From NCBI GenBank assembly GCA_017940955.1, contig JAGAXP010000239.1:1-6597 (forward strand): DNA of 6,597 nt, written 5' to 3'. Source of the stretch: Oribacterium sp. GTDB taxonomy: Bacteria > Bacillota_A > Clostridia > Lachnospirales > Lachnospiraceae. The notes under the pieces are model-generated. The model did not search any database. It was not told the DNA's origin and saw nothing but the letters and a program-made list of their open reading frames with translations. A program made the position numbers and the translations under genes. This document shows positions 1 to 6,597 of this stretch, piece after piece (within the stretch, counting starts at the first letter, position 1; the number at the start of each line of letters is the position of its first letter).

Positions 1-1607
1 GGAAGTCCCGGCATAGTCATGATGTCTCCCGTGAGGCATACTATGAAGCCTGCTCCGGCAGATACGTAAGCTTCTCTCACGGTTATACGGAAGTTTGAAG
101 GTCTGCCAAGCTTCTTTGGATCATCACTGAGACTGTACTGGGTCTTTGCCATACATACAGGTACATTTCCGAAGCCCAGCTCTGTGAGTTTATCCAGAGC
201 TTTCTTTGCTTTAGGCTCGAAATCCACACCGTCAGCACCATAGATATTGATGGCTACGGAATTGATCTTGTCATAAAGTGATTCTGAAAGCTTCTGTACC
301 GGTGCGAAATTAGATTTCTTAGTCTCAAGAGTCTTTATGACTGCATTGGCGAGCTCTACGCCGCCCTTTCCGCCTTCTCCGTGAACCTTGGAAAGAGCAA
401 AATCGGCGCCCTTGTTACGACAGAAATCTTCTATGAAGTTAAGCTCTGCCTCTGTATCTGATGCAAACTGATTTATGGCAACAACTACGGGAACGCCATA
501 GGTCTGAAGGTTTTCTATATGCTTTTCCAGGTTGACGATACCCTTTCTTAAGGCATCAAGATTTTCTGCGGAAAGCTCCGCCTTCGGAACGCCGCCGTTA
601 TACTTAAGGGCTCTTACGGTTGCTACGAGAACAACGGCGTCAGGTTTGAAGCCTGCCATTTGGCACTTGATATCAAAAAATTTCTCGGCACCAAGATCGG
701 CTCCGAAACCGGCTTCTGTAACGGCAATGTCACCGAGCTTAAGTGCAAAACGTGTTGCCTGTACGGAGTTGCAGCCGTGAGCAATATTGGCAAAAGGTCC
801 TCCATGAACGATGGCCATATTGTGCTCAAGGGTCTGTATGATATTTGGCTTTATGGCATCCTTAAGAAGTGCTGCCATAGAGCCTGTGGCATGAAGCATA
901 TCGGCGGTCACAGGATTTCCGTCAACATCATAAGCAACTATGATACGTGCGAGACGGGCTTTGAGGTCATCCATGTCATCTGCAAGACAAAGGATAGCCA
1001 TTATCTCGGATGCAACGGTGATGACAAAATGGTCTTCTCTTACCACTCCGTCAGTCTTTCTTCCCATTCCGATGACAATGTTTCTGAGCTGACGGTCATT
1101 CATATCCTCGCAGCGTTTCCAGTTAATGCTCTTAAGATCGATCCTGAGCTCGTTGCCCTGTTGGATATGATTATCAAGTAATGCGGCAAGAAGATTGTTT
1201 GCGCTGGTTATGGCATGGAAATCACCTGTGAAGTGAAGATTGAGATCCTCCATGGGAACAACCTGTGCATATCCGCCGCCGGCAGCTCCGCCCTTTATAC
1301 CGAAGCAGGGTCCGAGTGATGGCTCTCTCAGGGCTACTACTGCTTTTTTGCCAACATAGTTTAACGCATCGGTAAGTCCTATGGATGTTGTGGTCTTTCC
1401 TTCTCCCGCAGGTGTTGGATTGATGGCAGTAACCAGAACCAGTTTTCCGTTTGGACGATCCTTTAATTTGTCCCAAAGCTCATTGCTGAGCTTTGCTTTG
1501 TACTTTCCGTATTGTTCGAGATCATCTGCCTCGATTTGGTATCGGGCAGCGACGTCGGTGATACGTTCCATAACGGCTTCCTGTGCGATTTCGATATCAG
1601 ACTTCAT
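1..1607 (-). CDS. fhs: Formate-tetrahydrofolate ligase (partial, 3' end off window)
   Basis: This cytosolic enzyme of one-carbon metabolism joins formate to tetrahydrofolate using ATP, giving 10-formyl-tetrahydrofolate for purine and formyl-Met synthesis and, in acetogens, the methyl branch of the Wood-Ljungdahl pathway. I translated the minus strand from ATG 1607-1605. The reading frame stays open to the left edge, giving 535 full codons of a family that is usually about 556 residues, so only about 20 C-terminal residues are missing. Visible signatures are the ATP-binding loop TPAGEGKTT (residues 65-73), the FTHFS signature around KGGAAGGGY (105-113), the conserved [14 protein letters not shown] (268-281), the second signature [12 protein letters not shown] (328-339) and [10 protein letters not shown] at the cut end. 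The start is supported by AAAGAGG placed 6 bases upstream; an internal Met13 lacks such a site. The gene lies 61 bp downstream of ftsK on the same strand, so co-transcription is possible. Nothing looks broken. Confidence 0.97.
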   Translation of the reverse strand, partial: MKSDIEIAQEAVMERITDVAARYQIEADDLEQYGKYKAKLSNELWDKLKDRPNGKLVLVTAINPTPAGEGKTTTSIGLTDALNYVGKKAVVALREPSLGPCFGIKGGAAGGGYAQVVPMEDLNLHFTGDFHAITSANNLLAALLDNHIQQGNELRIDLKSINWKRCEDMNDRQLRNIVIGMGRKTDGVVREDHFVITVASEIMAILCLADDMDDLKARLARIIVAYDVDGNPVTADMLHATGSMAALLKDAIKPNIIQTLEHNMAIVHGGPFANIAHGCNSVQATRFALKLGDIAVTEAGFGADLGAEKFFDIKCQMAGFKPDAVVLVATVRALKYNGGVPKAELSAENLDALRKGIVNLEKHIENLQTYGVPVVVAINQFASDTEAELNFIEDFCRNKGADFALSKVHGEGGKGGVELANAVIKTLETKKSNFAPVQKLSESLYDKINSVAINIYGADGVDFEPKAKKALDKLTELGFGNVPVCMAKTQYSLSDDPKKLGRPSNFRITVREAYVSAGAGFIVCLTGDIMTMPGL

Positions 1608-1612
1608 TTCGT

Positions 1613-1620
1613 ACCTCTTT
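1613..1620 (-). promoter_or_regulatory. Ribosome binding site of fhs
   Basis: On the minus strand AAAGAGGT ends just upstream of ATG 1607-1605, with 6 bases between the AAGAGG core and the start codon. It decides between the first Met and an internal Met at codon 13. Confidence 0.75.
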
Positions 1621-1626
1621 CTCCCT

Positions 1627-1657
1627 AGTATAAAGTAGACAACAAAAATATCTTCAA
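1627..1657 (-). promoter_or_regulatory. Weak candidate promoter in the ftsK-fhs gap
   Basis: Minus-strand TTGAAG (1652-1657, 4 of 6 consensus) and TATACT (1627-1632, 5 of 6) are separated by 19 bp. Transcription would start about 13 bases before the fhs start codon, which leaves room only for the ribosome binding site. The spacing is long and the -35 is weak. It may simply be AT-rich spacer in an ftsK-fhs operon. Confidence 0.25.
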
Positions 1658-1668
1658 AGGAATATATC

Positions 1669-4600
1669 CTAAGAATTCAGAGCATTAAATTCATCAAGAC
1701 TCATGAGAATCTTTCTGGGCTTTGTGCCTTCCTCAGGGCCTACTACATTGGCCTCTGCCAGCTGATCCATGATTCTTGCTGCGCGGTTAAAGCCTATGCG
1801 GAATTTACGCTGAAGCATACCGATGGATGCTTTCTCGGATTCTATGATGAGCTGACCGGCTTCAAAGAAAAGATCATCCAGGTCACTCTGGGAACTGCCG
1901 GCACCGGCAGCACCGCCTCCTGACTGTACCTGAGCCTGAATGTCTTCGCTGTACTGTATGTCACCCATAGTCTTTTTTATGAAATCCGTAACGGCCCCGA
2001 CCTCCTGATCGGAAACAAAGGCACCCTGGACACGAACCGGTTTAGGGATGCCCTGAGGGAAGAACAGCATATCTCCCTTTCCGAGAAGCTTTTCTGCACC
2101 ATTCATATCAATGATGGTACGGGAATCGGTTCCTGAAGAAACCGCAAAAGCGATACGGCTCGGAACATTGGCCTTGATAAGACCGGTGATGACATCTACT
2201 GTAGGACGCTGGGTAGCGATAACCAGATGCATTCCGGCAGCACGGGCAAGCTGAGCTATACGGCAGATGGAATCTTCCACCTCCTGGCTGGATACCATCA
2301 TAAGGTCGGCAAGCTCGTCGATGATGATTACGATCTGAGGCAGCTTTTCGGGTTTCTGGTCCTCGGGAACCTCAGGATCGTTAATGACTCTCTCGATCTT
2401 TTCGTTGTATCCCTTAAGATCTCTTGAACCGCTTTCCGCAAACTTCTTATATCGGTCTGTCATCTCGGCCACGGCCCAGTTAAGGGCAGCTGCAGCCTTC
2501 TTGGGATCCGTGACTACAGGGATAAGGAGGTGAGGGATTCCGTTGTAAACACTTAACTCAACCACCTTGGGATCAACCATGATCATACGGAGTTCTTCCG
2601 GCTTGTATTTAAACAGCAGGGACATAATGAGGGTGTTGATACAAACCGATTTTCCGGAACCTGTGGATCCTGCGATAAGGAGGTGAGGCATCTTTGCTAT
2701 ATCGGTGACAATAGTCTTTCCGGCAATGTCTTTACCAACACCGAAGGCTATCCTTGACTTTGCATCCATGAACTCCTGACTCCTGAAAACATCTCCCAGA
2801 TATACCATGGAGCTGTGTTTGTTCGGAACCTCGATTCCTACCGCGGATTTTCCGGGGATGGGAGCTTCTATACGGATATCAACCGCCGCGAGGGCCATCT
2901 TGATATCATTGGTAAGAGAAACGATCTTTGAAACCTTTACGCCTATCTCAGGCTGAAGCTCGTAACGGGTAACAGCCGGTCCCACTGAAATATTGGTGAT
3001 CTTTACATTGATACCGAAGCTCTTTAAAGTCTCCTGAAGAACTACTGCGTTCTGGCGGATTTCTTCCCTTGAGTCGGAGTCCTGTGCACCACCGCTCTTC
3101 AGGAGGCTGAGAGGCGGGATGATGTATGGCTTTGGCGGCGTTTTCTTTTTTATCTCCTGTTCCACCTTTGCATTGTCAAGAGCTGTAGGGGTGTTTTCAC
3201 GTTTTTCTCTTTCGAGCTGGGTTTCTACCTTTTTGGATACAGGTTCAACATCTGCATCAATTATCTGACCGTTTGAGGCAACGATACGTCTGGTTCCCTG
3301 TTCCATATCACCTCTTGAAATAGTAGTCTTGCCGTTAGCTGACATGGTGACGCCGTCATCGTTCAGATAGTCCTCAGGAAACTCTGTCTCTTCTTCTGTA
3401 TGTTCAAAGGATGGAATATCATCCGCAGGATTATCTCTTTCGTAGGAGACCTTCGATGTATTGTCAAGGCCTGAAATCTGAGAGAAATCATCTTCATAGG
3501 AGGCTTTGACCACATTGTCAGGGTCTGAAATCCGGGAAAGCTCGTGCGGCTCCGGTGCAAAGGATGATTTTTTAGCGTAAACATCATCAGTTATTTCTGT
3601 GACAACTATACCTGTGGAAGGTTCAACGGCACTGTGAGGAGGTCTTACGTCATTAAACAGATCATCCCTGTAGGGAGATGCTGCAGCTTCTGTATCCAAA
3701 GAGGAATATGGGACTGCTTCATTTGCCGGTTGTGCATTTCGTTCAAAAGCTGCATCAAGTGCGGCATCTACCTCTGCAAAAGGTTCAGCATAAAGGTCTG
3801 GTTCAGAGGTGTGAACAACATCAGATGAAGCTGCTGTGTTAAGATCGTAAATCTGCTCAGGGGCAGCATCATATGAAGCTAATGCCAAAGGCTCTTCACT
3901 TCGGGAACCCGTAATGTTCATTGTGTTTACGGTGGATCCGAAATTCATTGCCGGTGAATCATCTGTTCCCGTAAGGGCAAAGTCGATACGCTTATGAGCA
4001 AGTTCGCGCTGCTGCGCTTCCCTGGCAAGACGTCTTTCTTCTCTGTGCATGCGGGCGGAGGCTGCAACATCGTTCCAGTTTTCCCTTGCCCTGTCTCTTG
4101 CCTTGATGGCAGCTTGCCCGGACTGTTCTGCAAGCATTCTTGCAAGAGGTTTGCCGGTGATATAAATGAGACAAATGAAACATGCCACAAGAAGGATGAG
4201 TATAGCGCCTACTTTTCCTGTAACGGAATAAAGAACCATGGCCAGAGCTCCGCCGATGGCTCCTCCACCGGTGCCGTATACGGCGCCTTCCTTATAAAAA
4301 TCGGCAAGTCCCATTTGCGCAACTTCCCCAAAGGCAAGCTGCAGAAAAGCCGATATGAATATGAGCATGAAAAGAGCTGTAGTCATTCGGAATGTGGCAT
4401 ATGGATTGTCCAGATTGGACAGCATAAATACAACTACAAAGCTCAGTACTATAGGGAAAATATATCCAACAACACCAAAGAGACCCAGCTGAAGGCCTTT
4501 TAAGAAGGCTCCGATAGGTCCACAAAGTCCTAAATTGGATAAAAACAGAAATGCTGATACAGCAAAGGTAATGATAATGGCGACTTCGTCACTCATCATC

Positions 4601-4686
4601 GGTGCATCATATGTATTCTTCCTGGAACGGCTGCTGGTTGCCGTTCTCTTTTTTGTTTTATTTTTACTGCCTTTTGGTCTACCCAT
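1669..4686 (-). CDS. ftsK: DNA translocase FtsK/SpoIIIE family
   Basis: This is a membrane-anchored, ATP-driven double-stranded DNA pump that clears chromosome from the closing septum; SpoIIIE relatives also pump DNA into the forespore. The protein has 1005 residues. It has a basic N-terminal tail, then hydrophobic segments near 34-53, 67-90, 101-120, 138-155 and 159-177 (four or five membrane spans). A long acidic, low-complexity linker (about 235-515) follows. The motor has the alpha/beta core from about 520, Walker A GSTGSGKS at 673-680 and Walker [10 protein letters not shown] with D790 and E791. Residues 935-1003 form the winged-helix gamma domain with the recognition segment [12 protein letters not shown]. 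The start at 4686 has AAGGTGG 6 bases upstream. At 1005 residues it is longer than SpoIIIE of Bacillus (just under 800) because of the linker, and closer in layout to FtsK with a long linker. The sequence does not decide between a vegetative FtsK and a sporulation SpoIIIE role. It is divergent from the regulator at 4923 and upstream of fhs. Confidence 0.97.
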   Translation of the reverse strand: MGRPKGSKNKTKKRTATSSRSRKNTYDAPMMSDEVAIIITFAVSAFLFLSNLGLCGPIGAFLKGLQLGLFGVVGYIFPIVLSFVVVFMLSNLDNPYATFRMTTALFMLIFISAFLQLAFGEVAQMGLADFYKEGAVYGTGGGAIGGALAMVLYSVTGKVGAILILLVACFICLIYITGKPLARMLAEQSGQAAIKARDRARENWNDVAASARMHREERRLAREAQQRELAHKRIDFALTGTDDSPAMNFGSTVNTMNITGSRSEEPLALASYDAAPEQIYDLNTAASSDVVHTSEPDLYAEPFAEVDAALDAAFERNAQPANEAVPYSSLDTEAAASPYRDDLFNDVRPPHSAVEPSTGIVVTEITDDVYAKKSSFAPEPHELSRISDPDNVVKASYEDDFSQISGLDNTSKVSYERDNPADDIPSFEHTEEETEFPEDYLNDDGVTMSANGKTTISRGDMEQGTRRIVASNGQIIDADVEPVSKKVETQLEREKRENTPTALDNAKVEQEIKKKTPPKPYIIPPLSLLKSGGAQDSDSREEIRQNAVVLQETLKSFGINVKITNISVGPAVTRYELQPEIGVKVSKIVSLTNDIKMALAAVDIRIEAPIPGKSAVGIEVPNKHSSMVYLGDVFRSQEFMDAKSRIAFGVGKDIAGKTIVTDIAKMPHLLIAGSTGSGKSVCINTLIMSLLFKYKPEELRMIMVDPKVVELSVYNGIPHLLIPVVTDPKKAAAALNWAVAEMTDRYKKFAESGSRDLKGYNEKIERVINDPEVPEDQKPEKLPQIVIIIDELADLMMVSSQEVEDSICRIAQLARAAGMHLVIATQRPTVDVITGLIKANVPSRIAFAVSSGTDSRTIIDMNGAEKLLGKGDMLFFPQGIPKPVRVQGAFVSDQEVGAVTDFIKKTMGDIQYSEDIQAQVQSGGGAAGAGSSQSDLDDLFFEAGQLIIESEKASIGMLQRKFRIGFNRAARIMDQLAEANVVGPEEGTKPRKILMSLDEFNALNS
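3430..3537 (-). repeat. Tandem 54-bp duplication inside the ftsK linker
   Basis: Two adjacent 54-bp units (3484-3537 and 3430-3483) encode residues 384-401 and 402-419. The peptides share the pattern S-x-I-S-x-x-D-N-x-x-K-x-S-Y-E-x-D and match at 10 of 18 positions. The DNA units match at about two thirds of positions by my hand alignment, in the same reading frame. It looks like an old in-frame duplication in the disordered linker. Confidence 0.7.
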
Positions 4687-4692
4687 TTTACC

Positions 4693-4699
4693 CCACCTT
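4693..4699 (-). promoter_or_regulatory. Ribosome binding site of ftsK
   Basis: AAGGTGG on the minus strand lies 6 bases upstream of ATG 4686-4684 and matches AAGGAGG at all but one position. It supports the annotated start rather than a downstream Met at residues 30-31. Confidence 0.75.
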
Positions 4700-4723
4700 A
4701 AAATTGCAAAGTATAACTACTAC

Positions 4724-4752
4724 ATTATAGACCATCTGAAGAATAAAATCCA
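4724..4752 (-). promoter_or_regulatory. Candidate ftsK promoter
   Basis: A perfect minus-strand TATAAT lies at 4724-4729. The hexamer 17 bp further upstream (TGGATT at 4747-4752) matches the -35 consensus poorly, and there is no TGn extended -10. If used, the transcript would start near 4717 and carry a leader of about 30 bases with the ribosome binding site. The -10 is convincing; the rest is inference. Confidence 0.45.
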
Positions 4753-4818
4753 TCTCCTTAAAACTTATGTTCTTATTTGGTAAGGTATTGTTTCCTTCTA
4801 AGCGTTGAAATATGGCAG

Positions 4819-4843
4819 TTTTTACCTGTAAAAAACATGTTTT
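4819..4843. promoter_or_regulatory. Paired dyads upstream of the regulator promoter
   Basis: Two inverted repeats overlap here. TTTTTAC and GTAAAAA flank a CT spacer (4819-4834), and AAAACATGTTTT is a perfect 12-bp palindrome (4832-4843). Their centres, 4826.5 and 4837.5, are 11 bp apart, about one helical turn, and the second abuts the candidate -35 of the plus-strand gene. This fits a bipartite protein-binding site for the regulator itself or another factor. AT-rich sequence produces such dyads fairly easily, so confidence is limited. Confidence 0.35.
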
Positions 4844-4845
4844 GT

Positions 4846-4874
4846 TTGACTTTAAAAACACTCGGTGATACCCT
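4846..4874 (+). promoter_or_regulatory. Candidate promoter of the 4923 regulator gene
   Basis: TTGACT at 4846-4851 (5 of 6 consensus) is followed after exactly 17 bp by TACCCT at 4869-4874. TGA directly upstream of that hexamer gives an extended -10 of the TGnT type. The -10 hexamer itself is weak (3 of 6). Transcription would begin near 4881, giving a leader of about 42 bases that includes the 14-bp palindrome. Confidence 0.45.
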
Positions 4875-4889
4875 ATGTTTAAAGACATA

Positions 4890-4903
4890 AAGACTTAAGT
4901 CTT
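4890..4903. promoter_or_regulatory. Perfect 14-bp palindrome, candidate operator
   Basis: AAGACTTAAGTCTT reads identically on both strands. It lies between the candidate start of transcription and the ribosome binding site of the regulator gene, just after another AAAGAC word at 4881-4886. A dimeric winged-helix protein could bind here and block transcription, so self-repression by the downstream gene product is the simplest reading. There is no loop for a stable RNA hairpin, so a DNA site is more likely than an RNA element. Confidence 0.45.
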
Positions 4904-4910
4904 AAAATAC

Positions 4911-4915
4911 AGGAG
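4911..4915 (+). promoter_or_regulatory. Ribosome binding site of the regulator gene
   Basis: AGGAG lies 7 bases upstream of ATG 4923-4925 and fixes the start of the regulator. Confidence 0.8.
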
Positions 4916-4922
4916 TAATATC

Positions 4923-6239
4923 ATGATCAATGTTGCTATCGTTAGTCCGGATCATTCACTGGAACCTGTGGATAAGGTTATTGCAGAACATGATTTTGGC
5001 TGTCAGTTTTTCAAATATATATATAAGAAGCTTACGGATATAGATGAAATATATCAGGACTGTAAAGGGAAATGCGACGTAATCTTTTTCTCCGGAGAGC
5101 TTGGTTATCATTATATAAAAACCAAATTTCCGGACATAAGGATTCCCTGTACTTTTACGGCATACGAGCCTATCGATGTTTTAGCAATACTTCTTCAGTT
5201 TAAAAACGATCATCCCGGAACAAGATTAAACCGGGTTTATTGCGACTTTCTGACTCCTACCAATAACTATATGGGAGTAAGGCAATATATCAAAAAGGAG
5301 GAATGTCCGTATTTCTTCGAAGACGCTCATTATGATTATAAGCATCTGACAGCTTATGCAAAAAAGCTTTGGGATGAGGGCAGGATAGATTACATACTCT
5401 CCCGCTCCATCAATAATCTTAAAAGACTTGATGAGCTTCATATTCCTTATGTTGCGGTTTTTCCGTCGGAGGATATGATAATTAAATCCATCAGGACTGC
5501 ACTAAAGGAATTAAAGCTTAATCAGTTTGATCAAAAGGACGAGCTCAGCATCCTCATACGTCTGCCTTTTGGTGAGGATATAGACCAGGAGGAACAGGAA
5601 TACCGAGAGGCTACGTTGTATAAGATGCTTGTGGATTACCGCAAGGAGAATCACATACATTTCAGCATCACTCAGGGGTTTAATCAGTTCGAGATACATG
5701 CACAGATGGAGGCAGGGACCTTTGAAGTCGAGAAGCTCCGTCCTGTTCTTCTCAAAATGAAGAAGGAGCTTGGATTTGCTTTCAGAATAGGTGCCGGTGT
5801 AAGTTCATCAAAGGAGCGTTCCAGATATTTTTCCGAGCATGCTTTGATGGAGGCCAACAGATATGGCAGAAATGATGCTTTCTTTGTTGGTGAGGAGGGC
5901 AAGGTAACGGGACCTTTGAGTTCGGATACCCAGCTTATGTACAATTACTCCAATGAGAAGGCTCTGAATTTCGCTAGGGATAACGGTATAAATGAGACGA
6001 ATATCCTTAAGCTGATCAGCATGTTTGAGCAGGATGAGAAGCAGATCATCAGTTCCCATGAGTTATCTTCTGCTCTTGGAATTACTTCGAGATCTGCGAG
6101 CCGTATTTTGGCAAAGCTTCTGGATCTCAATATCATCAGTCTGACTGATAATGGGGAGCAGGACAGGTCCGTAAGACAGGGTAGGCCGACGCACTACTAC
6201 AACTTTAACGGGCTGGAGTTTAGGAATGCACTTATGTGA
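4923..6239 (+). CDS. Putative transcriptional regulator: sensor, GGDEF-like and winged-helix domains
   Basis: I do not recognise this 438-residue protein as a named gene. Residues 1-200 look like an alpha/beta sensor region resembling PrpR_N or periplasmic-binding folds: a short strand VAIVSPD at the start, a CDVIFFSGELGYHYI stretch at 51-65, and near 152-195 an order of strand, Ser-containing turn, helix, 'hIPYVAVFPSEDMI' and helix. Residues 206-325 resemble the nucleotide-cyclase/GGDEF fold: a first strand LSILIRL, then FRIGAGVSSS (287-296) and EHALMEANRYGRNDAFFV (305-322), which parallels the C-terminal GGDEF pattern. No GG[DE]EF active-site motif is visible, so catalysis is unlikely and ligand binding or dimerisation more so. 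Residues 355-430 form a winged helix-turn-helix with SSHELSSALGITSRSASRILAKL (378-399) and a wing ending in GRPTHYYNF. No signal peptide or membrane segment is seen, so it should be cytosolic. It is monocistronic and divergent from ftsK, and its target and ligand cannot be read from the context. Confidence 0.8.
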   Translation: MINVAIVSPDHSLEPVDKVIAEHDFGCQFFKYIYKKLTDIDEIYQDCKGKCDVIFFSGELGYHYIKTKFPDIRIPCTFTAYEPIDVLAILLQFKNDHPGTRLNRVYCDFLTPTNNYMGVRQYIKKEECPYFFEDAHYDYKHLTAYAKKLWDEGRIDYILSRSINNLKRLDELHIPYVAVFPSEDMIIKSIRTALKELKLNQFDQKDELSILIRLPFGEDIDQEEQEYREATLYKMLVDYRKENHIHFSITQGFNQFEIHAQMEAGTFEVEKLRPVLLKMKKELGFAFRIGAGVSSSKERSRYFSEHALMEANRYGRNDAFFVGEEGKVTGPLSSDTQLMYNYSNEKALNFARDNGINETNILKLISMFEQDEKQIISSHELSSALGITSRSASRILAKLLDLNIISLTDNGEQDRSVRQGRPTHYYNFNGLEFRNALM

Positions 6240-6247
6240 AATGGTAC

Positions 6248-6402
6248 GAGAAACCGAAGCGGCGGGCGCCGGCCCACTCGATTGAAAAGACAGCCGGTCA
6301 GTTATGTTCGTCCCCGTCACACTGACGTGTGCCGTTGACGGACATAACTGACCGGCTGTCTTTTCAACTCGCAAGCCTTGGCACCCACCGCTTCGGTTTC
6401 TC
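6248..6402. repeat. Large 155-bp inverted repeat in the convergent intergenic region
   Basis: The arms fold back on each other almost along the full length. The outer stem pairs 6248-6270 with 6380-6402 (21 of 23 paired). An internal loop with a short GGC/GCC helix follows. The inner stem then pairs 6282-6312 with 6337-6367 (31 positions, one T-G wobble), with a CGA/TCG helix just outside it across a one-base bulge. The apex carries CACAC/GTGTG around TGAC (6318-6331), and a competing CGTCA/TGACG pairing is also possible. It begins 8 bases after the regulator's stop. The outer-stem mismatches are C-A on plus and G-T on minus, while the inner one is T-G on plus and A-C on minus, so neither transcript strand is clearly favoured. 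No long T-run follows on either side, so it is not a classic terminator. It could be a MITE-like element, a structured RNA or a transcript-end barrier. Confidence 0.85.
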
Positions 6403-6440
6403 TCACGTTTTGGCTTAATTTACAATTGAATCAAGTGACA

Positions 6441-6471
6441 AAAGAGGTAGCACCGAGGTGCTACCCTTTTT
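6441..6471 (+). terminator. Intrinsic terminator, probably bidirectional
   Basis: GGTAGCAC (6446-6453) and GTGCTACC (6458-6465) form a perfect 8-bp stem around the tetraloop CGAG. It is followed on the plus strand by C and five T, and preceded by AAAAGA, giving a shorter T-tract (TCTTTT) for minus-strand transcripts. It sits between converging genes: about 200 bases beyond the regulator's stop and 17 bases beyond the stop of the minus-strand NlpC/P60-like gene. It can therefore end both transcripts, with the plus direction better supported by its T-run. Confidence 0.88.
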
Positions 6472-6482
6472 GTAGATTTGAA

Positions 6483-6597
6483 TTAATCGCCGATTACGTT
6501 TCGTATTGCGACCGGGGTGCGGTAGTTCCAGCGGTAGATGCGGATGCCGGAGCGGCGGGAGGCTGCATTAACAATCTGGCCGTTTCCGATGTACATA
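6483..6597 (-). CDS. NlpC/P60 family cell-wall peptidase (C-terminal fragment at window edge)
   Basis: The stop TAA lies at 6485-6483 on the minus strand and the frame is open to the right edge, leaving 37 codons. The peptide starts MYIGNGQIVNAASRRSG and ends TPVAIRNVIGD. This matches the typical end of NlpC/P60 gamma-D-glutamyl-meso-diaminopimelate-type endopeptidases, where 'HVGIYIGNGxxIHA...' carries the catalytic His and the third polar residue, and the chain closes with 'yRtPvaIRnVIG'. The catalytic Cys and His lie outside the window. The first visible Met is internal, at the position of 'I/M-Y-I-G-N-G', and should not be taken as the start. Such proteins are normally exported and cut peptidoglycan stems. 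The assignment rests on a short stretch. Confidence 0.75.
   Translation of the reverse strand, partial: MYIGNGQIVNAASRRSGIRIYRWNYRTPVAIRNVIGD

Noticed and set aside
660..1181. A 173-codon plus-strand open frame
   Set aside because: It is entirely antisense to the fhs frame, whose protein signatures are unmistakable. Its own translation is Cys- and His-rich and unlike any family I know, and it has no good ribosome binding site.
3994..4503. A 169-codon plus-strand open frame opposite the ftsK membrane region
   Set aside because: It is the complement of the FtsK transmembrane and early linker codons. The translation shows no domain pattern and the frame is explained by codon bias of ftsK.
4819..4843. 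A LexA-type SOS box at AAAACATGTTTT
   Set aside because: Gram-positive LexA boxes need GAAC and GTTC half-sites with a fixed four-base spacer; this palindrome has AAAC and GTTT instead, and the downstream gene is not an SOS function.
4688..4888. A 66-codon minus-strand frame ending just before the ftsK start
   Set aside because: It covers the promoters and dyads of the intergenic region, lacks a proper ribosome binding site at its first Met and has no recognisable sequence. The internal AAGGAGATGG places the site directly against an ATG, which is too close.
4881..4922. A riboswitch in the regulator leader
   Set aside because: The leader from the predicted start is only about 42 bases and holds a loop-less palindrome, too short for a known aptamer plus expression platform.
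6063..6374. A 103-codon minus-strand frame across the end of the regulator and the giant hairpin
   Set aside because: Half of it is antisense to the winged-helix coding sequence and the rest runs through the inverted repeat; no protein-like features.
6248..6402. Reading the giant inverted repeat as a simple intrinsic terminator
   Set aside because: There is no T-run immediately after either arm, and a well-formed terminator with five T follows at 6446-6471.

Overview
The window reads as a chromosomal segment of a mid-GC member of the Bacillota, most likely a clostridium of the Lachnospiraceae (Butyrivibrio/Roseburia-like). The case rests on strong AGGAG-type ribosome binding sites, Gram-positive-style FtsK/SpoIIIE and NlpC/P60 sequences, and a clostridial-type formate-tetrahydrofolate ligase. 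The genus is an inference from protein style, not a measurement. No tRNA, rRNA, CRISPR array, transposase or phage gene was seen.

Left part, minus strand: an almost complete fhs (formate-tetrahydrofolate ligase, 1-1607, C-terminal end cut off by the window edge) lies 61 bp downstream of a full-length ftsK/spoIIIE DNA translocase (1669-4686). The two genes point the same way and may be co-transcribed, with ftsK first. The ftsK promoter region faces a divergent gene across a 236-bp intergenic region.

Centre, plus strand: 4923-6239 encodes a 438-residue protein that I read as an orphan transcriptional regulator. It has an N-terminal PrpR_N/periplasmic-binding-like sensor region, a central degenerate GGDEF-like domain and a C-terminal winged helix-turn-helix. 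Its leader holds a candidate promoter, a perfect 14-bp palindrome between that promoter and the ribosome binding site, and two further dyads just upstream of the -35 element. This suggests autoregulation or control of the shared intergenic region.

Right part: the convergent gap 6240-6482 contains a very large imperfect inverted repeat (6248-6402, about 60 base pairs in the folded stem) starting only 8 bases after the regulator's stop. A compact intrinsic terminator (6441-6471) follows it. The window ends in the last 37 codons of a minus-strand gene whose product looks like the C-terminus of an NlpC/P60 cell-wall peptidase.

The genes are mostly ordinary housekeeping functions: one-carbon metabolism, chromosome segregation and cell-wall hydrolysis. 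The least explained items are the regulator with its dyad-rich leader and the giant hairpin in the convergent intergenic region.
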